This document shows positions 7,943-15,748 of a stretch of DNA of 64,000 bases, piece after piece (positions within the stretch are counted from its first letter, which is position 1; every line of letters begins with the position of its first letter). The translations under genes and the position numbers were made by a program. The notes under the pieces are model-generated. The model was given only the letters and a program-made list of their open reading frames with translations. It was not told where the DNA came from and ran no database searches. The stretch comes from Actinospineispora spinosispora DSM 44797 (GTDB lineage Bacteria > Actinomycetota > Actinomycetes > Mycobacteriales > Pseudonocardiaceae): NCBI RefSeq assembly GCF_000429025.1, contig NZ_KE386834.1, positions 460,891 to 524,890 of the forward strand, in the 5' to 3' direction.

Positions 7943-8475
7943 CAGAGTGCCGCCGCTGCCGACTCGACCCGTTCCTTGATGGCGGCCACTGTCGCGGTCA
8001 TGCTGGCCTCGAACTCACGCAGCCGCACGAAGACGATCTTCTGTTCCTTCTCCGGCATCCGGTCGATCGCGAAGCTCAGCCCGGAGCGACCCGGCCCCAT
8101 CCGCATCCACTGGCGCAGCGTGGTGCCGCCGTCACCGGGTTCGAGGGTGAACCGCCAGGTCGCGGACGGCACGTCGTCCGCCATGACCGCCCAGGTGAAC
8201 ACCTTGGGTTCGTCGTACTCCAGCACGGTCGACGTCGAGTTCCACTCACCCAGCGCGGGGTGCTTGCTGTATCCGACGAAGGTGGCGCCGACCGACGGAC
8301 CCGTCGCGCCGTCCTGCCACTCGATGCGCTGCAGCTCGGAGCTCATGGACGGCATCTGCTCGACGTCGGCGACCAGCGCCCAGATCTGCTCGGGCGAGGC
8401 CTCGATGAACGTCTCGACCTCGACGATCGGCTTGTCGGCGTACCGGGCTCCAGTCCATTCCATCGCGCTGCGCAT
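7942..8475 (-). CDS. SRPBCC (polyketide cyclase/START-like) protein
   Basis: A protein of about 177 residues with the Bet v1-like helix-grip fold: VEVETFIEASPEQIWALVADVEQMPSM at the N-terminus is diagnostic. These proteins bind a hydrophobic ligand and may act as a cyclase, hydrolase or carrier. ATG 8475 lies directly after GAGGAG; an ATG at 8463 gives better spacing and is possible. Translational coupling to the LLM gene suggests both act on one substrate. The 28-bp element at 8495-8522 lies about 20 nt upstream. Confidence 0.82.
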   Translation of the reverse strand: MRSAMEWTGARYADKPIVEVETFIEASPEQIWALVADVEQMPSMSSELQRIEWQDGATGPSVGATFVGYSKHPALGEWNSTSTVLEYDEPKVFTWAVMADDVPSATWRFTLEPGDGGTTLRQWMRMGPGRSGLSFAIDRMPEKEQKIVFVRLREFEASMTATVAAIKERVESAAAAL

Positions 8476-8494
8476 CTCCTCGCCGTTGGGGGTC

Positions 8495-8522
8495 CTGAGC
8501 ACCAGAGTTGCGTAGATAGACC
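8495..8522. promoter_or_regulatory. 28-bp promoter element, copy 2
   Basis: Differs from 3737-3764 at one base. On the minus strand TTGACA (8527-8532) lies 5 nt upstream of the element and the SRPBCC start about 20 nt downstream. Position and orientation match copy 1, which argues for co-regulation of the acyl-CoA dehydrogenase and the SRPBCC/LLM operon. Confidence 0.65.
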
Positions 8523-8540
8523 TAGATGTCAACGAGCATG

Positions 8541-9038
8541 TCACCGAGCGAAGCGGCGCACCACGTCCGGTCGCTCGGCCAGCCGGGCCGGGTAGCCGGG
8601 CCCCATGCGGGCGACCGTGTCCTCGGCGCGCATCGGCTCACGACAGTGGGCACAGACGACCTCCGCGTGGGTGTCGTGGCCGCAGCTGGTGTGGTGGAAC
8701 GTGATCGGTGGACCGGCCTCGCCCGCGAGCCAGTCGTCACCCCAGCGGGTCATCGCCAGGATGACGCTGAAGAAGTCGCGCCCCTTCGCGGTGAGCACGT
8801 AGTCGTAGCGCGTGGGTTCCGTCTGGTACGGCTGTTTCTCCAGCAGGCCTTCGTCGACGAGCCGGTGCAGCCGGTCCGACAGTGTGTTGCGCGCGATGCC
8901 GAGTCCGCGCTGGAACTCGTCGAACCGGCGGATGCCGTAGAACGCCTCGCGCAGCACGAGGGGCGTCCACCAGTCGCCGAGCAGGTCCATGGTTCGAGCC
9001 ACGGAGCACGGCCAGTTGGCGAAGGAAGTCCGCTTCAT
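8541..9038 (-). CDS. HxlR-family regulator
   Basis: A 165-residue HxlR protein: NWPCSVARTMDLLGDWWTPLVLREAFYGIRRFDEFQRGL carries the winged helix with the conserved N-terminal cysteine. It has a longer C-terminal part with CGHDTHAEVVCAHC, a possible metal-binding Cys/His pair resembling a zinc knuckle. ATG 9038 starts the conserved MKRTSF block; upstream in-frame codons read into the divergent promoter. It is divergent from the ArsR/AHSA1 pair and adjacent to the SRPBCC promoter, so either could be its target. Confidence 0.87.
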   Translation of the reverse strand: MKRTSFANWPCSVARTMDLLGDWWTPLVLREAFYGIRRFDEFQRGLGIARNTLSDRLHRLVDEGLLEKQPYQTEPTRYDYVLTAKGRDFFSVILAMTRWGDDWLAGEAGPPITFHHTSCGHDTHAEVVCAHCREPMRAEDTVARMGPGYPARLAERPDVVRRFAR

Positions 9039-9040
9039 GT

Positions 9041-9094
9041 ACTCAGGATACGAGTGAATGTGCTTACCATTAACCTGGAAGCTAATTAACCAGG
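9041..9094. promoter_or_regulatory. HxlR/ArsR divergent promoter with two dyads
   Basis: ACTC-N7-GAGT at 9041-9055 lies next to the HxlR start. TTAACC repeats 16 bp apart (9070 and 9086) and CCTGG...CCAGG (9074-9094) lie next to the ArsR start. The A+T-rich 55 nt stand out in this G+C-rich window. One dyad per divergent regulator is the simplest reading. Confidence 0.45.
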
Positions 9095-9104
9095 TGGTGA
9101 ACCG

Positions 9105-9428
9105 GTGACGACCACGGACCAACTTAGCGCCACGTTCGCGGCGCTCGCCGACCCGACGCGGCGCGCGATCCTCGCCAGGCTCATCGGCGGTGAGGCCACG
9201 GTCACCGAGATCGCCGAGCCGTTCGAGATGAGCCTGCCCGCGGTCTCGAAGCACCTGGGCGTGCTGGAACGTGCCGGGTTGATCACCCGGGGGCGCAGCG
9301 CGCAGTGGCGTCCGTGCAGGTTGACCGCCGAACCGCTGGCCGAGGCCACCAGCTGGTTGTCCAGCTACCGGCGGTTCTGGGAAGGCGGCTTCGACCGTCT
9401 CGACGAACTGGTGCGTGAGGATGACTGA
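9105..9428 (+). CDS. ArsR-family regulator
   Basis: A 107-residue winged-helix repressor: AALADPTRRAILARLIGGEATVTEIAEPFEMSLPAVSKHLGVLERAGLI is the canonical ArsR core. It has no ELCVCDL metal-binding motif, so it belongs to the metal-independent group usually coupled with an AHSA1/START protein. GTG 9105 is the only usable start after the stop upstream. It overlaps the AHSA1 gene by 8 nt, the standard two-gene arrangement, and probably represses its own operon. Confidence 0.92.
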   Translation: MTTTDQLSATFAALADPTRRAILARLIGGEATVTEIAEPFEMSLPAVSKHLGVLERAGLITRGRSAQWRPCRLTAEPLAEATSWLSSYRRFWEGGFDRLDELVREDD

Positions 9429-9873
9429 GCCGGAGACGGGTCACGAGCTGGTGATCACCCGAGTGTTCGATGCGCCGAAGGACCGGGTGTACCGGGCCTG
9501 GACCGATCCGGAGCGTGCCGCCCGCTGGTGGGGTCCGAGGGGTTGCACCGCGCCGAGCGAGGGCATCACGATGGACGTGCGCCCCGGCGGACGCTGGCGG
9601 ATCGCGATGTACGAGCAGGACGGCACCGAACACCTCATGCGCGGGGTGTACCACCGGGTGGAGGAACCCGAGCTGCTGATCTTCAGCTTCGCCTGGGAGG
9701 ACACCGACGGCACGGTCGGCGAGCTGACCATGGTGACGATCCAGTTGCTGGAGCGGGACGGCAAGACCGAGATGGTCTTCCGGCAGACCGGGCTCACGTC
9801 GCGGCGCGAGCGCGACAGCCACCACGACGGTTGGAGCAGCGCATTCGAATGTCTCGACGAGTTCGCGGGCTGA
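9421..9873 (+). CDS. SRPBCC / AHSA1-domain protein
   Basis: A 150-residue Activator-of-Hsp90-like START-fold protein: VITRVFDAPKDRVYRAWTDPERAARWWGPRG near the N-terminus and DGWSSAFECLDEF at the C-terminus are typical. It is partnered with the preceding ArsR regulator. The ligand is unknown. A GTG two codons upstream (9415) is an alternative start; the ATG at 9421 gives the usual ATGACTGA overlap. Confidence 0.9.
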   Translation: MTEPETGHELVITRVFDAPKDRVYRAWTDPERAARWWGPRGCTAPSEGITMDVRPGGRWRIAMYEQDGTEHLMRGVYHRVEEPELLIFSFAWEDTDGTVGELTMVTIQLLERDGKTEMVFRQTGLTSRRERDSHHDGWSSAFECLDEFAG

Positions 9874-9877
9874 CGGC

Positions 9878-12172
9878 GTGAGGGACCTCGTCTCGGTGGA
9901 GCCCGGTCCGCGCCGGCTGCTCGTGGTGAGCGCCACGCTGGGCGAGCGGTACGACGCCGCCGCCTCGGCGCTCGAGGAGCGGGCACGGCGGCTGTGGCCG
10001 GACTGCGAGATCCGCCGGGTGGACATGCTGGCGGCACTCGGTGGTGTGGTGGGCCGGCTGGTCGAGCGCCGGCCGTGGCTCGCGGAGCTGCCCGGCGGCG
10101 TCGTGTCGGCCGTCGCGGGACTGGCGTTGGCGCCGACCGTCGCCGGCTTCCGGCCCGATCTGGTGGTGTCGACCTATCCGCTGGGTGCCCGGGGCACGGG
10201 ATGGCTGCGTCGACGCGGACGGTTGAGTGCGCCGACCACCGCGCTGCTGCCCGGGTTCGCGCCGCACCCGTCCCAGGCCCATCCGCAGATCGACCAGCAC
10301 TACGTGGCAGGCGAACCGAGCCTGCGCGCGTTGTGGGACGCCAGGCCCGAGGTGCGGGGCGCGGTCGGGGCGCCACCGGTGATGGCCGCGTTCCAGCCGT
10401 CCGACCGGACAGCGGCCCGCCGCGCGCTCGACCTCCCGGCGGACGGTCCGGTGGTGGTGATCGCGGCGGGGGCACGGTCGCCCGAGTCGCTGGACAGGGC
10501 GGTGAACGCGACGCTGGTCGCGCACCGGAGCGTGTGGGTGGTGGTCGCGTGCGGTCGCGACGAGACGCTGCGGTCTCGGTGGGCGGCCAGGGACCGCGTC
10601 GTGGCGCTGGGGTGGACCGACCGGATGCCTCGCCTGCTGGCCGCCGCCGACATGGTCATCACCGACGCGGGGTCGGCGACCGCGCGGGAAGCGCAGGCCA
10701 GCGGCCGTGCGGTCCTGTGTTTCGAGCCGGCACCGGGCCAGGGCGTCGCCGATGCGCTGATGCTGCAGCGCGCCGGGCTGGGCCGGGTCTGTCCCGACGC
10801 GCTCACCCTCACCGCGACGCTGCACGAGCTGCTGTCCGACGAGCTGCGCCTGGCGGGACTGGAACGTGCGATCGCCGGGCGCGCCTCGGCAGCGGACTTC
10901 GACGCCGAGGTGGCCGGGATGCCGTTGCTGCCCCGACCGTTGACCAGCCGTCCGCTGGACGGAGCCGAGGCGGTGTTCCTCGACGCCGAGGCTGCGGGGC
11001 AGTGGGGCGCCGTGGTCATGCTCGGCGAGAGCGGTGGCGCCTCGGACCCGGAGCACGTCGCCGCCGTACTACGGGATCGGCTCGCCGCCCGGTCCGACAG
11101 CCTGGCGCTGCTGCGCCGCACACTCGTGACCAGACCGGGGCGACGCGCCCGCTGGGTCGACAACCAGCTGCCCGACCCCTCCACGCAGGTGAGCGCGCGA
11201 GCCGTCGACCAGGCTTCGTTCGCGGCGATCCGGGACTTCTTCGCCGAGCGCCCGCCGCTCGACCGTCCGCCGTGGCGGGTACAGGTTCTGCGCGGGCGGG
11301 TCGGGGGAACGGGGCGCACCGCGATCCTGATCTCGCTGCACCACGCGCTCGGTGACGAACGCGCGCTCACCGCGACGGTGTCGGCGCTGCTCGCCGACGA
11401 CCCCGCGCCGAACCTGCGTCCGGTGCGTGACCTGCCCGGCAGGCTGGTCCCGGCGACCCGTCGGATCGCCGGGCTGGTGACGGGGTGGCGTGAGCTGGCG
11501 ACCGCCGCCCGGACGGGTCCGTCGGCGACGGCCGTCGGGGTGCGACGGTATGCGCTGGCGACGCTGCCCGCGCACGAGGTGCGGGCGGTGGCGCGGAAAC
11601 TGCGGACGAACAGCGGCGCGGTACTGCTCGGGGTTCTCGCCGAGGCCCTGTGCGGCCACAAGGTGCCTGCCGCCGCACCTCACGGCTGGCTGCGCACCTC
11701 GGTCGCCTCGGCGACGCTGGACCTGCCGGTGGCCTCGATGGACCCGATCGAACGGATCGCGCTGGTGACCGAGGCGCTGGCCGAGAGCAGTGGCTGGGGC
11801 CGCTCCTCGGCGTCGCGGCTCGTGGTCCGCGCGATCGGCAGGCTCCCGGCGGGCCTTCGAGCCGAGGCGGCGCGACGGCTCCACGACGCGCGGTCCGTCG
11901 GGCTGATCGCCTCGGTGCCACCGAGCAGACGGCGTGCACTGCGCGTCCTGGGCGTGCCGGTGAGCACGATCGTGCCGGTCCTACCGCTCACCGGCGGTGC
12001 CGGTCTCGCGGTCGGGTTTCTCAGCTGGGGTGACACGGTCGGCGTCGGGGTGACCTCGGATGCGGCCGTGTACCCGGACGCCGAGGGACTCGCGGACGCG
12101 ATCGGTCGGGTGTTCGACGAGGTCGCGGCACGGGCCGACGCGCTGGGCGCGGTGCTGTCGCTCTCCGGCTGA
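9878..12172 (+). CDS. Glycosyltransferase - WS/DGAT acyltransferase fusion
   Basis: A 764-residue protein with two unrelated enzyme domains. Residues about 13-340 resemble the MGDG-synthase/GT28 type glycosyltransferases: an N-terminal LLVVSATLGERYDAAA acceptor domain, then DMVITDAGSATAREAQASG and APGQGVADA, where the nucleotide-sugar site lies. Residues about 360-760 match the wax-ester synthase/diacylglycerol acyltransferase family: LISLHHALGDERA holds the catalytic HHxxxD (His488, His489, Asp493), although the usual following Gly is Glu. The C-terminal VLGVPVSTIVPVLPLTGGAGLAV corresponds to the DUF1298 block. The protein could glycosylate and acylate one lipid. It follows AHSA1 by 4 nt. 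A GTG at 9896 is an alternative start. Confidence 0.8.
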   Translation: MRDLVSVEPGPRRLLVVSATLGERYDAAASALEERARRLWPDCEIRRVDMLAALGGVVGRLVERRPWLAELPGGVVSAVAGLALAPTVAGFRPDLVVSTYPLGARGTGWLRRRGRLSAPTTALLPGFAPHPSQAHPQIDQHYVAGEPSLRALWDARPEVRGAVGAPPVMAAFQPSDRTAARRALDLPADGPVVVIAAGARSPESLDRAVNATLVAHRSVWVVVACGRDETLRSRWAARDRVVALGWTDRMPRLLAAADMVITDAGSATAREAQASGRAVLCFEPAPGQGVADALMLQRAGLGRVCPDALTLTATLHELLSDELRLAGLERAIAGRASAADFDAEVAGMPLLPRPLTSRPLDGAEAVFLDAEAAGQWGAVVMLGESGGASDPEHVAAVLRDRLAARSDSLALLRRTLVTRPGRRARWVDNQLPDPSTQVSARAVDQASFAAIRDFFAERPPLDRPPWRVQVLRGRVGGTGRTAILISLHHALGDERALTATVSALLADDPAPNLRPVRDLPGRLVPATRRIAGLVTGWRELATAARTGPSATAVGVRRYALATLPAHEVRAVARKLRTNSGAVLLGVLAEALCGHKVPAAAPHGWLRTSVASATLDLPVASMDPIERIALVTEALAESSGWGRSSASRLVVRAIGRLPAGLRAEAARRLHDARSVGLIASVPPSRRRALRVLGVPVSTIVPVLPLTGGAGLAVGFLSWGDTVGVGVTSDAAVYPDAEGLADAIGRVFDEVAARADALGAVLSLSG

Positions 12173-12173
12173 G

Positions 12174-12956
12174 CTACGCGCCCTGGAACGGGATCTTGCC
12201 GATCACCTTCGTGCCGTTCTCCAGGAAGGTCGTGACACCGTGCTGCATGTCGGCCGTCTCGAACAGCGGGGTGGCGACGTCGAGTATCAGGCGGTCCGCC
12301 GCGCGCATCCCGCCGTCCAGGTAACCGCGCACGAGCGCTTTCCCAGCACCGAGCGCCCGCGTCGGCCCGGCCGCGTAGTTGCGGGCGAGCTTCTCGGTGA
12401 ACGTGGTGAGCTCGTCGTCCGGGACGACATGGTTGACGATGTTCCACTCGGCGAACTGCGCGGCGCTGTACTGGGCGCCGTCGAACACGATCTGGCGGGC
12501 ACGCGCGGCGCCCGCCCGCTCGGCGAGGCGCTGGGCGCCGCCGAGAAGTGTCGTCGTGCCGATGTGCCGTTCGACCTGGGCGAACCGGGCCGACTCGGCG
12601 GCGACGATGATGTCGGCGAACAGCACCGTCTCGAGGCCGGCCGCGAGGCACAGTCCCTGCGCGGCGGCCACGACCGGGATCGGCAGGTCCTCGATCCGCT
12701 GGAACGCCGGGAGCGCACGGGCGAACATCGCGCGCGCCCCCGCGTTGCTCACGCCCTTGAAGATCGAGACGTCCGCCCCGCCCATGAAGTGCGGGCCCTC
12801 GGCGCGGATGAGCAGCGCCCGGATCGGCGCGCTGCTCGCCTCGTTCACCGCGGCCTCGAGGTCGGTGATCATCTCGACGGACATGAGGTTGAGCGGCGGG
12901 TTGGAGAGCGTGATCGTGCCCAGGGCCGCATCGGTCTCGAACCGCACTGTCGTCAT
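12174..12956 (-). CDS. Enoyl-CoA hydratase/isomerase family protein
   Basis: A 260-residue crotonase-fold protein. The oxyanion-hole segments are ALLIRAEGPHFMGGADVSIF and VAAAQGLCLAAGLETVLFADIIVAAE. The first catalytic Glu is kept in QVERHIGTTTLLGGAQRL, but the position of the second catalytic Glu of hydratases is Gln (ARQIVFDG). It may therefore be an isomerase or hydrolase rather than a hydratase. GAGGAG lies 7 nt before the ATG. It converges on the fusion gene with a 1-nt gap. Confidence 0.87.
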   Translation of the reverse strand: MTTVRFETDAALGTITLSNPPLNLMSVEMITDLEAAVNEASSAPIRALLIRAEGPHFMGGADVSIFKGVSNAGARAMFARALPAFQRIEDLPIPVVAAAQGLCLAAGLETVLFADIIVAAESARFAQVERHIGTTTLLGGAQRLAERAGAARARQIVFDGAQYSAAQFAEWNIVNHVVPDDELTTFTEKLARNYAAGPTRALGAGKALVRGYLDGGMRAADRLILDVATPLFETADMQHGVTTFLENGTKVIGKIPFQGA

Positions 12957-12978
12957 GGGGGTCTCCTCGGGTCGCCTC

Positions 12979-13019
12979 GTTGCGAAATGACCGTATCCAG
13001 CAGAGTCTCATTGTGCAAC
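12979..13019. promoter_or_regulatory. Spaced 12-bp inverted repeat in the divergent promoter
   Basis: GTTGCGAAATGA (12979-12990) and TCATTGTGCAAC (13008-13019) pair at 10 of 12 positions across a 17-nt spacer. It lies between the divergent enoyl-CoA hydratase and PPOX-class genes and is a good candidate for a dimeric regulator site. The cognate regulator is not obvious nearby. Confidence 0.5.
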
Positions 13020-13047
13020 TCAACTGAACGAGTGGAAGGATGAGCCC

Positions 13048-13500
13048 ATGCCGAACCTCGATGACGTCGTCGAACTGGCTCGACCGGAGAAGTTCCTCGC
13101 GGTGGTCTCGACCGTGCGTGCCGACGGCACCGTGCAGTCCTCGGTGGTCAACGCCGGGGTGCTCGCGGACCCTCGCGGAGGTGACGAACCGGTTGTCGGT
13201 TTCGTGACCTACGGACGCACCAAGCTGGCCAACCTGCGGGACCGTCCTTCGGTGGCGGTGACCTTCCGGGCCGGTTGGCAGTGGATCACCGTCGAGGGCA
13301 CCGCCTGGATCGTCGGCCCCGACGACCCCCGCCCGGACTTCGACGCCGAACGGCTGCGGCTGCTGCTGCGCGAGGTGTTCGTCGCGGCCGGCGGCGAGCA
13401 CGACAACTGGGAGGTCTACGACCGGACGATGGTCGAGGACGGCAGGGCGGCCGTGCTGGTGCGTCCCGTGCGGATCTACAGCAACAGACCACGCGACTAA
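13048..13500 (+). CDS. PPOX-class F420/FMN-dependent enzyme
   Basis: A 150-residue split-barrel flavin- or F420-binding protein of the pyridoxamine-phosphate-oxidase superfamily (TIGR03618-like). FLAVVSTVRADGTVQSSVVNAG at the N-terminus, FVTYGRTKLANLRDRPSVAVTFR in the middle and the terminal AAVLVRPVRIYSNRPRD follow the family pattern. Many actinobacterial members use F420H2 to reduce quinones or biliverdin-like compounds; the substrate is not predictable. It shares the promoter at 12957-13047 with the enoyl-CoA hydratase. Confidence 0.88.
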   Translation: MPNLDDVVELARPEKFLAVVSTVRADGTVQSSVVNAGVLADPRGGDEPVVGFVTYGRTKLANLRDRPSVAVTFRAGWQWITVEGTAWIVGPDDPRPDFDAERLRLLLREVFVAAGGEHDNWEVYDRTMVEDGRAAVLVRPVRIYSNRPRD

Positions 13501-13509
13501 GCTGATCAG

Positions 13510-13986
13510 GTGCTGCGTGATCGTGTGAAGTCCGGCCTGGTCATGGGTGTCTCGGCGCTGCTGCTGGCCGGTTGCGGCTCGTCGGAGCTGACCGCGGAGT
13601 CCGCGCCGAGCCAGTCGGCGGCCCGGCCCACGGCGACCCGGTCCGCGACCGCGGGCGTGGCGGGCGCGGTGACCAAGCTGCAGCTGATCAGCCAGGACAG
13701 CTGTCAGACCAAACCCGCCGAGCAGGTCTACCCGCTGTGCGACCGGTACATGGCGGAGCTGCGGTCGGCGGTCGCCACCGTCCAGAGCGGGGCCGATGGC
13801 CTGGCCAACTCGCAGGCCATCCGTACGACGTCGGCGCAGACCCTGGACAACCTCGCCGCGTTCGACCGGGACGGCTGCGGCGTCGGCCCGTACTCGGCGG
13901 GCCCGCAGGCCGCGCCGACCTGCGCGGCGGACCTGACCCGGATCCGCGAGGGCGTCAGCACGCTGCTGCAGCTCACCGCGACCTGA
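13510..13986 (+). CDS. Predicted lipoprotein, function unknown
   Basis: A 158-residue secreted lipoprotein: signal peptide with lipobox LLAGC (Cys22), then a Ser/Thr/Ala-rich linker (residues 23-55) and a small domain with four cysteines (about SQDSCQTK, PLCDRY, DGCGVG, PTCAAD), enough for two disulfides. I do not recognise the family. It starts at GTG 13510, 9 nt after the PPOX gene, and precedes a membrane protein by 4 nt, so the three may be one transcript. Confidence 0.7.
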   Translation: MLRDRVKSGLVMGVSALLLAGCGSSELTAESAPSQSAARPTATRSATAGVAGAVTKLQLISQDSCQTKPAEQVYPLCDRYMAELRSAVATVQSGADGLANSQAIRTTSAQTLDNLAAFDRDGCGVGPYSAGPQAAPTCAADLTRIREGVSTLLQLTAT

Positions 13987-13990
13987 TCAG

Positions 13991-14650
13991 ATGACCACAC
14001 CGGCGTGGCGGCGGAAGACCAGCGGCGAGCATCGCTGGCCGGTCACGATCGCCGTGGTGGTGACGATCGGGCTGCAGATCGCGCTGCCGGACAAGATGGT
14101 TCCGCAGTCCCGGTACCTGCTCCCGGCGCTGGAGCTGGTGCTGCTGCTCGGCCTGGTCGTGGCCAACCCGTACCGGCTCGACCGCGAGTCGGCCGTGCTG
14201 CGCGCGTGCGGGCTGGCGATGACCGGGCTGATCGCGCTGTCCAACGCCTGGTCGGCGGTGCTGCTGGTGATCGCGCTGGTCACCGGCAAGCCGAGCGGTC
14301 CGAGCGAGCTGCTGACCGCGGGCGCCACGATCTGGCTGACGAACGTGCTCAGCTTCTCGCTCATCTACTGGGAGCTGGACCGAGGTGGTCCCGCCGCGCG
14401 CGCCGCCGCGGTGCGGGATGCGCCGGACTTCCTGTTCGTGCAGATGCAGAGTCCCGAGCTGGCGGCGAAGGACTGGGAACCGGCCTACGTCGACTACCTG
14501 TACCTGTCGTTCACCAACTCGACGGCGTTCAGCCCGACCGACGTGATGCCGCTGTCGCGGTGGGCGAAGCTCGCGATGATGGTGCAGTCGGCCGTCTCAC
14601 TCGTCGTCGTGGCACTCGTGGTGGCCCGCGCGGTCAACGTTCTGGGCTGA
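13991..14650 (+). CDS. Integral membrane protein, DUF1345-like
   Basis: A 219-residue membrane protein with about five hydrophobic segments (for example WPVTIAVVVTIGLQIAL, LLPALELVLLLGLVVA, WSAVLLVIALVTG). The conserved YVDYLYLSFTNSTAFSPTDVMPLSRWAK loop before the last helix resembles the DUF1345/ion-channel-like family. Function is unknown. Its end overlaps the convergent DUF2127 gene by 17 nt. Confidence 0.7.
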   Translation: MTTPAWRRKTSGEHRWPVTIAVVVTIGLQIALPDKMVPQSRYLLPALELVLLLGLVVANPYRLDRESAVLRACGLAMTGLIALSNAWSAVLLVIALVTGKPSGPSELLTAGATIWLTNVLSFSLIYWELDRGGPAARAAAVRDAPDFLFVQMQSPELAAKDWEPAYVDYLYLSFTNSTAFSPTDVMPLSRWAKLAMMVQSAVSLVVVALVVARAVNVLG

Positions 14651-15125
14651 CCGTCTCGCTACGCAACAGCCGATATTCACGAATCACCAGGACGATGATC
14701 GCCAGGTCCAGTGCCGCGAGGAACGGCAGGAGGATTGAGTGCGTGTGCGCGGCCCGGTACACCTCGTAGATCACGAATAGCCCGAGCACCACGATCGCGG
14801 CCGGGTACGCGGGCAGCCATTTACGCAGCAGCGCGGCGACCAGCGCGAGCTTGAGCACGCCGTGCAACGCCAGGTAGACGATCGCGAACGTGCGATGCCC
14901 GGACGCGAACTCCGCGGTGCCGAGCACGAAGTGCCGCGACAGAGACCCGTCCGGAGGCCCGAGCAGGTCGTGGCTCACCACGTGGGCGATCACGCGCTGC
15001 ACCAGGTCTCCGGACGCACATGCGAGCAGCGCGGCACCGATCAGCTCGGCTGCCCCGTCGATGCCCTTGATGACAAGGGCCACCTTGAACAGCCGCTCAG
15101 TGGTGCGCGCGGCGGACTCTCTCAC
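14634..15125 (-). CDS. DUF2127 family membrane protein
   Basis: A 163-residue protein with four predicted membrane helices. LFKVALVIKGIDGAAELIGAALL near the start, then FAIVYLALHGVLKLALVAALL, YPAAIVVLGLFVIYEVYR and LLPFLAALDLAIIVLVIREYRLLR, match the DUF2127 pattern. Function is unknown. It is a single gene with no evident operon partner. Confidence 0.78.
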   Translation of the reverse strand: MRESAARTTERLFKVALVIKGIDGAAELIGAALLACASGDLVQRVIAHVVSHDLLGPPDGSLSRHFVLGTAEFASGHRTFAIVYLALHGVLKLALVAALLRKWLPAYPAAIVVLGLFVIYEVYRAAHTHSILLPFLAALDLAIIVLVIREYRLLRSETVSPER

Positions 15126-15243
15126 ATGGTCAGGCTACTGACGAGTGGCTGAGAGCCCGCCGTTCGCTCCGGACGGTCTCTGCCGGGTTGTGTGTCCTGC
15201 TGTACTGCTGACTGGGTCGGGGTTAGTCATACGTTTAACTAGA

Positions 15244-15498
15244 TCAGACGTGAAATTGGTCGCCGTTGATACGGCTGCCCAGGATGCTGCGCACTGCGTC
15301 CGCGGGGATACGGAACGACCGGCCCACGCGGACGTGGGTCAGCTCACCGGAGTGCACCATGCGGTAGATCGTCATCTTGGAGACACGAAGCATGTTGGAC
15401 ACCTCGGCGACCGTCAGTAGTTCCGACCCCATAGGAAGTCGGTGGTCGCCCGCGCCGTACTCGATCTCTCCGGCCACCCTCTGCTCACCGAGACTCAT
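15244..15498 (-). CDS. BldC/excisionase-like helix-turn-helix protein (copy 1)
   Basis: A small MerR-type winged-HTH protein, 84 residues from ATG 15498: ELLTVAEVSNMLRVSKMTIYRMVHSGELTHVRVGRSFRIP is the excisionase-family DNA-binding motif. This class is common in actinomycetes outside phages. A close paralogue is encoded at 36455-36685; both proteins begin MSL and share RVSKMT and RVGRSFR. An upstream in-frame ATG (15588) would give 114 residues of unusual composition and is less likely. A gap of 118 nt on the 3' side shows nothing. Confidence 0.82.
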   Translation of the reverse strand: MSLGEQRVAGEIEYGAGDHRLPMGSELLTVAEVSNMLRVSKMTIYRMVHSGELTHVRVGRSFRIPADAVRSILGSRINGDQFHV

Positions 15499-15722
15499 GT
15501 CATCGCTGTCGCGTTCGTTCTGGCAGGTGTTACTCCTGAGCCGCGAAGTGACCCTGTAGTTCACCGCTACGGGTGGGACGACTTTCACGATTGGGTGAGT
15601 AGTTACTGTGCGTTATAGCAAGTGTTCCTGACCTGAACGGGCTGTTCAGCCACGGAAAAACCTGCGACATACCAGTGACGTTCGGCACCGTTGCTGACCC
15701 AGGTGTCCGAATATCCCGGACG

Positions 15723-15744
15723 GACTGTCACAGTCGTAGACTAC
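15723..15744. promoter_or_regulatory. Two adjacent palindromes before the HxlR gene
   Basis: GACTGT-C-ACAGTC (15723-15735) is followed directly by GTAG-A-CTAC (15736-15744); both are perfect. They end 4 nt before the start codon of the HxlR gene and fit an autoregulatory site. The 225 nt further upstream are A+T-richer but show no coding potential. Confidence 0.55.
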
Positions 15745-15748
15745 GGGC

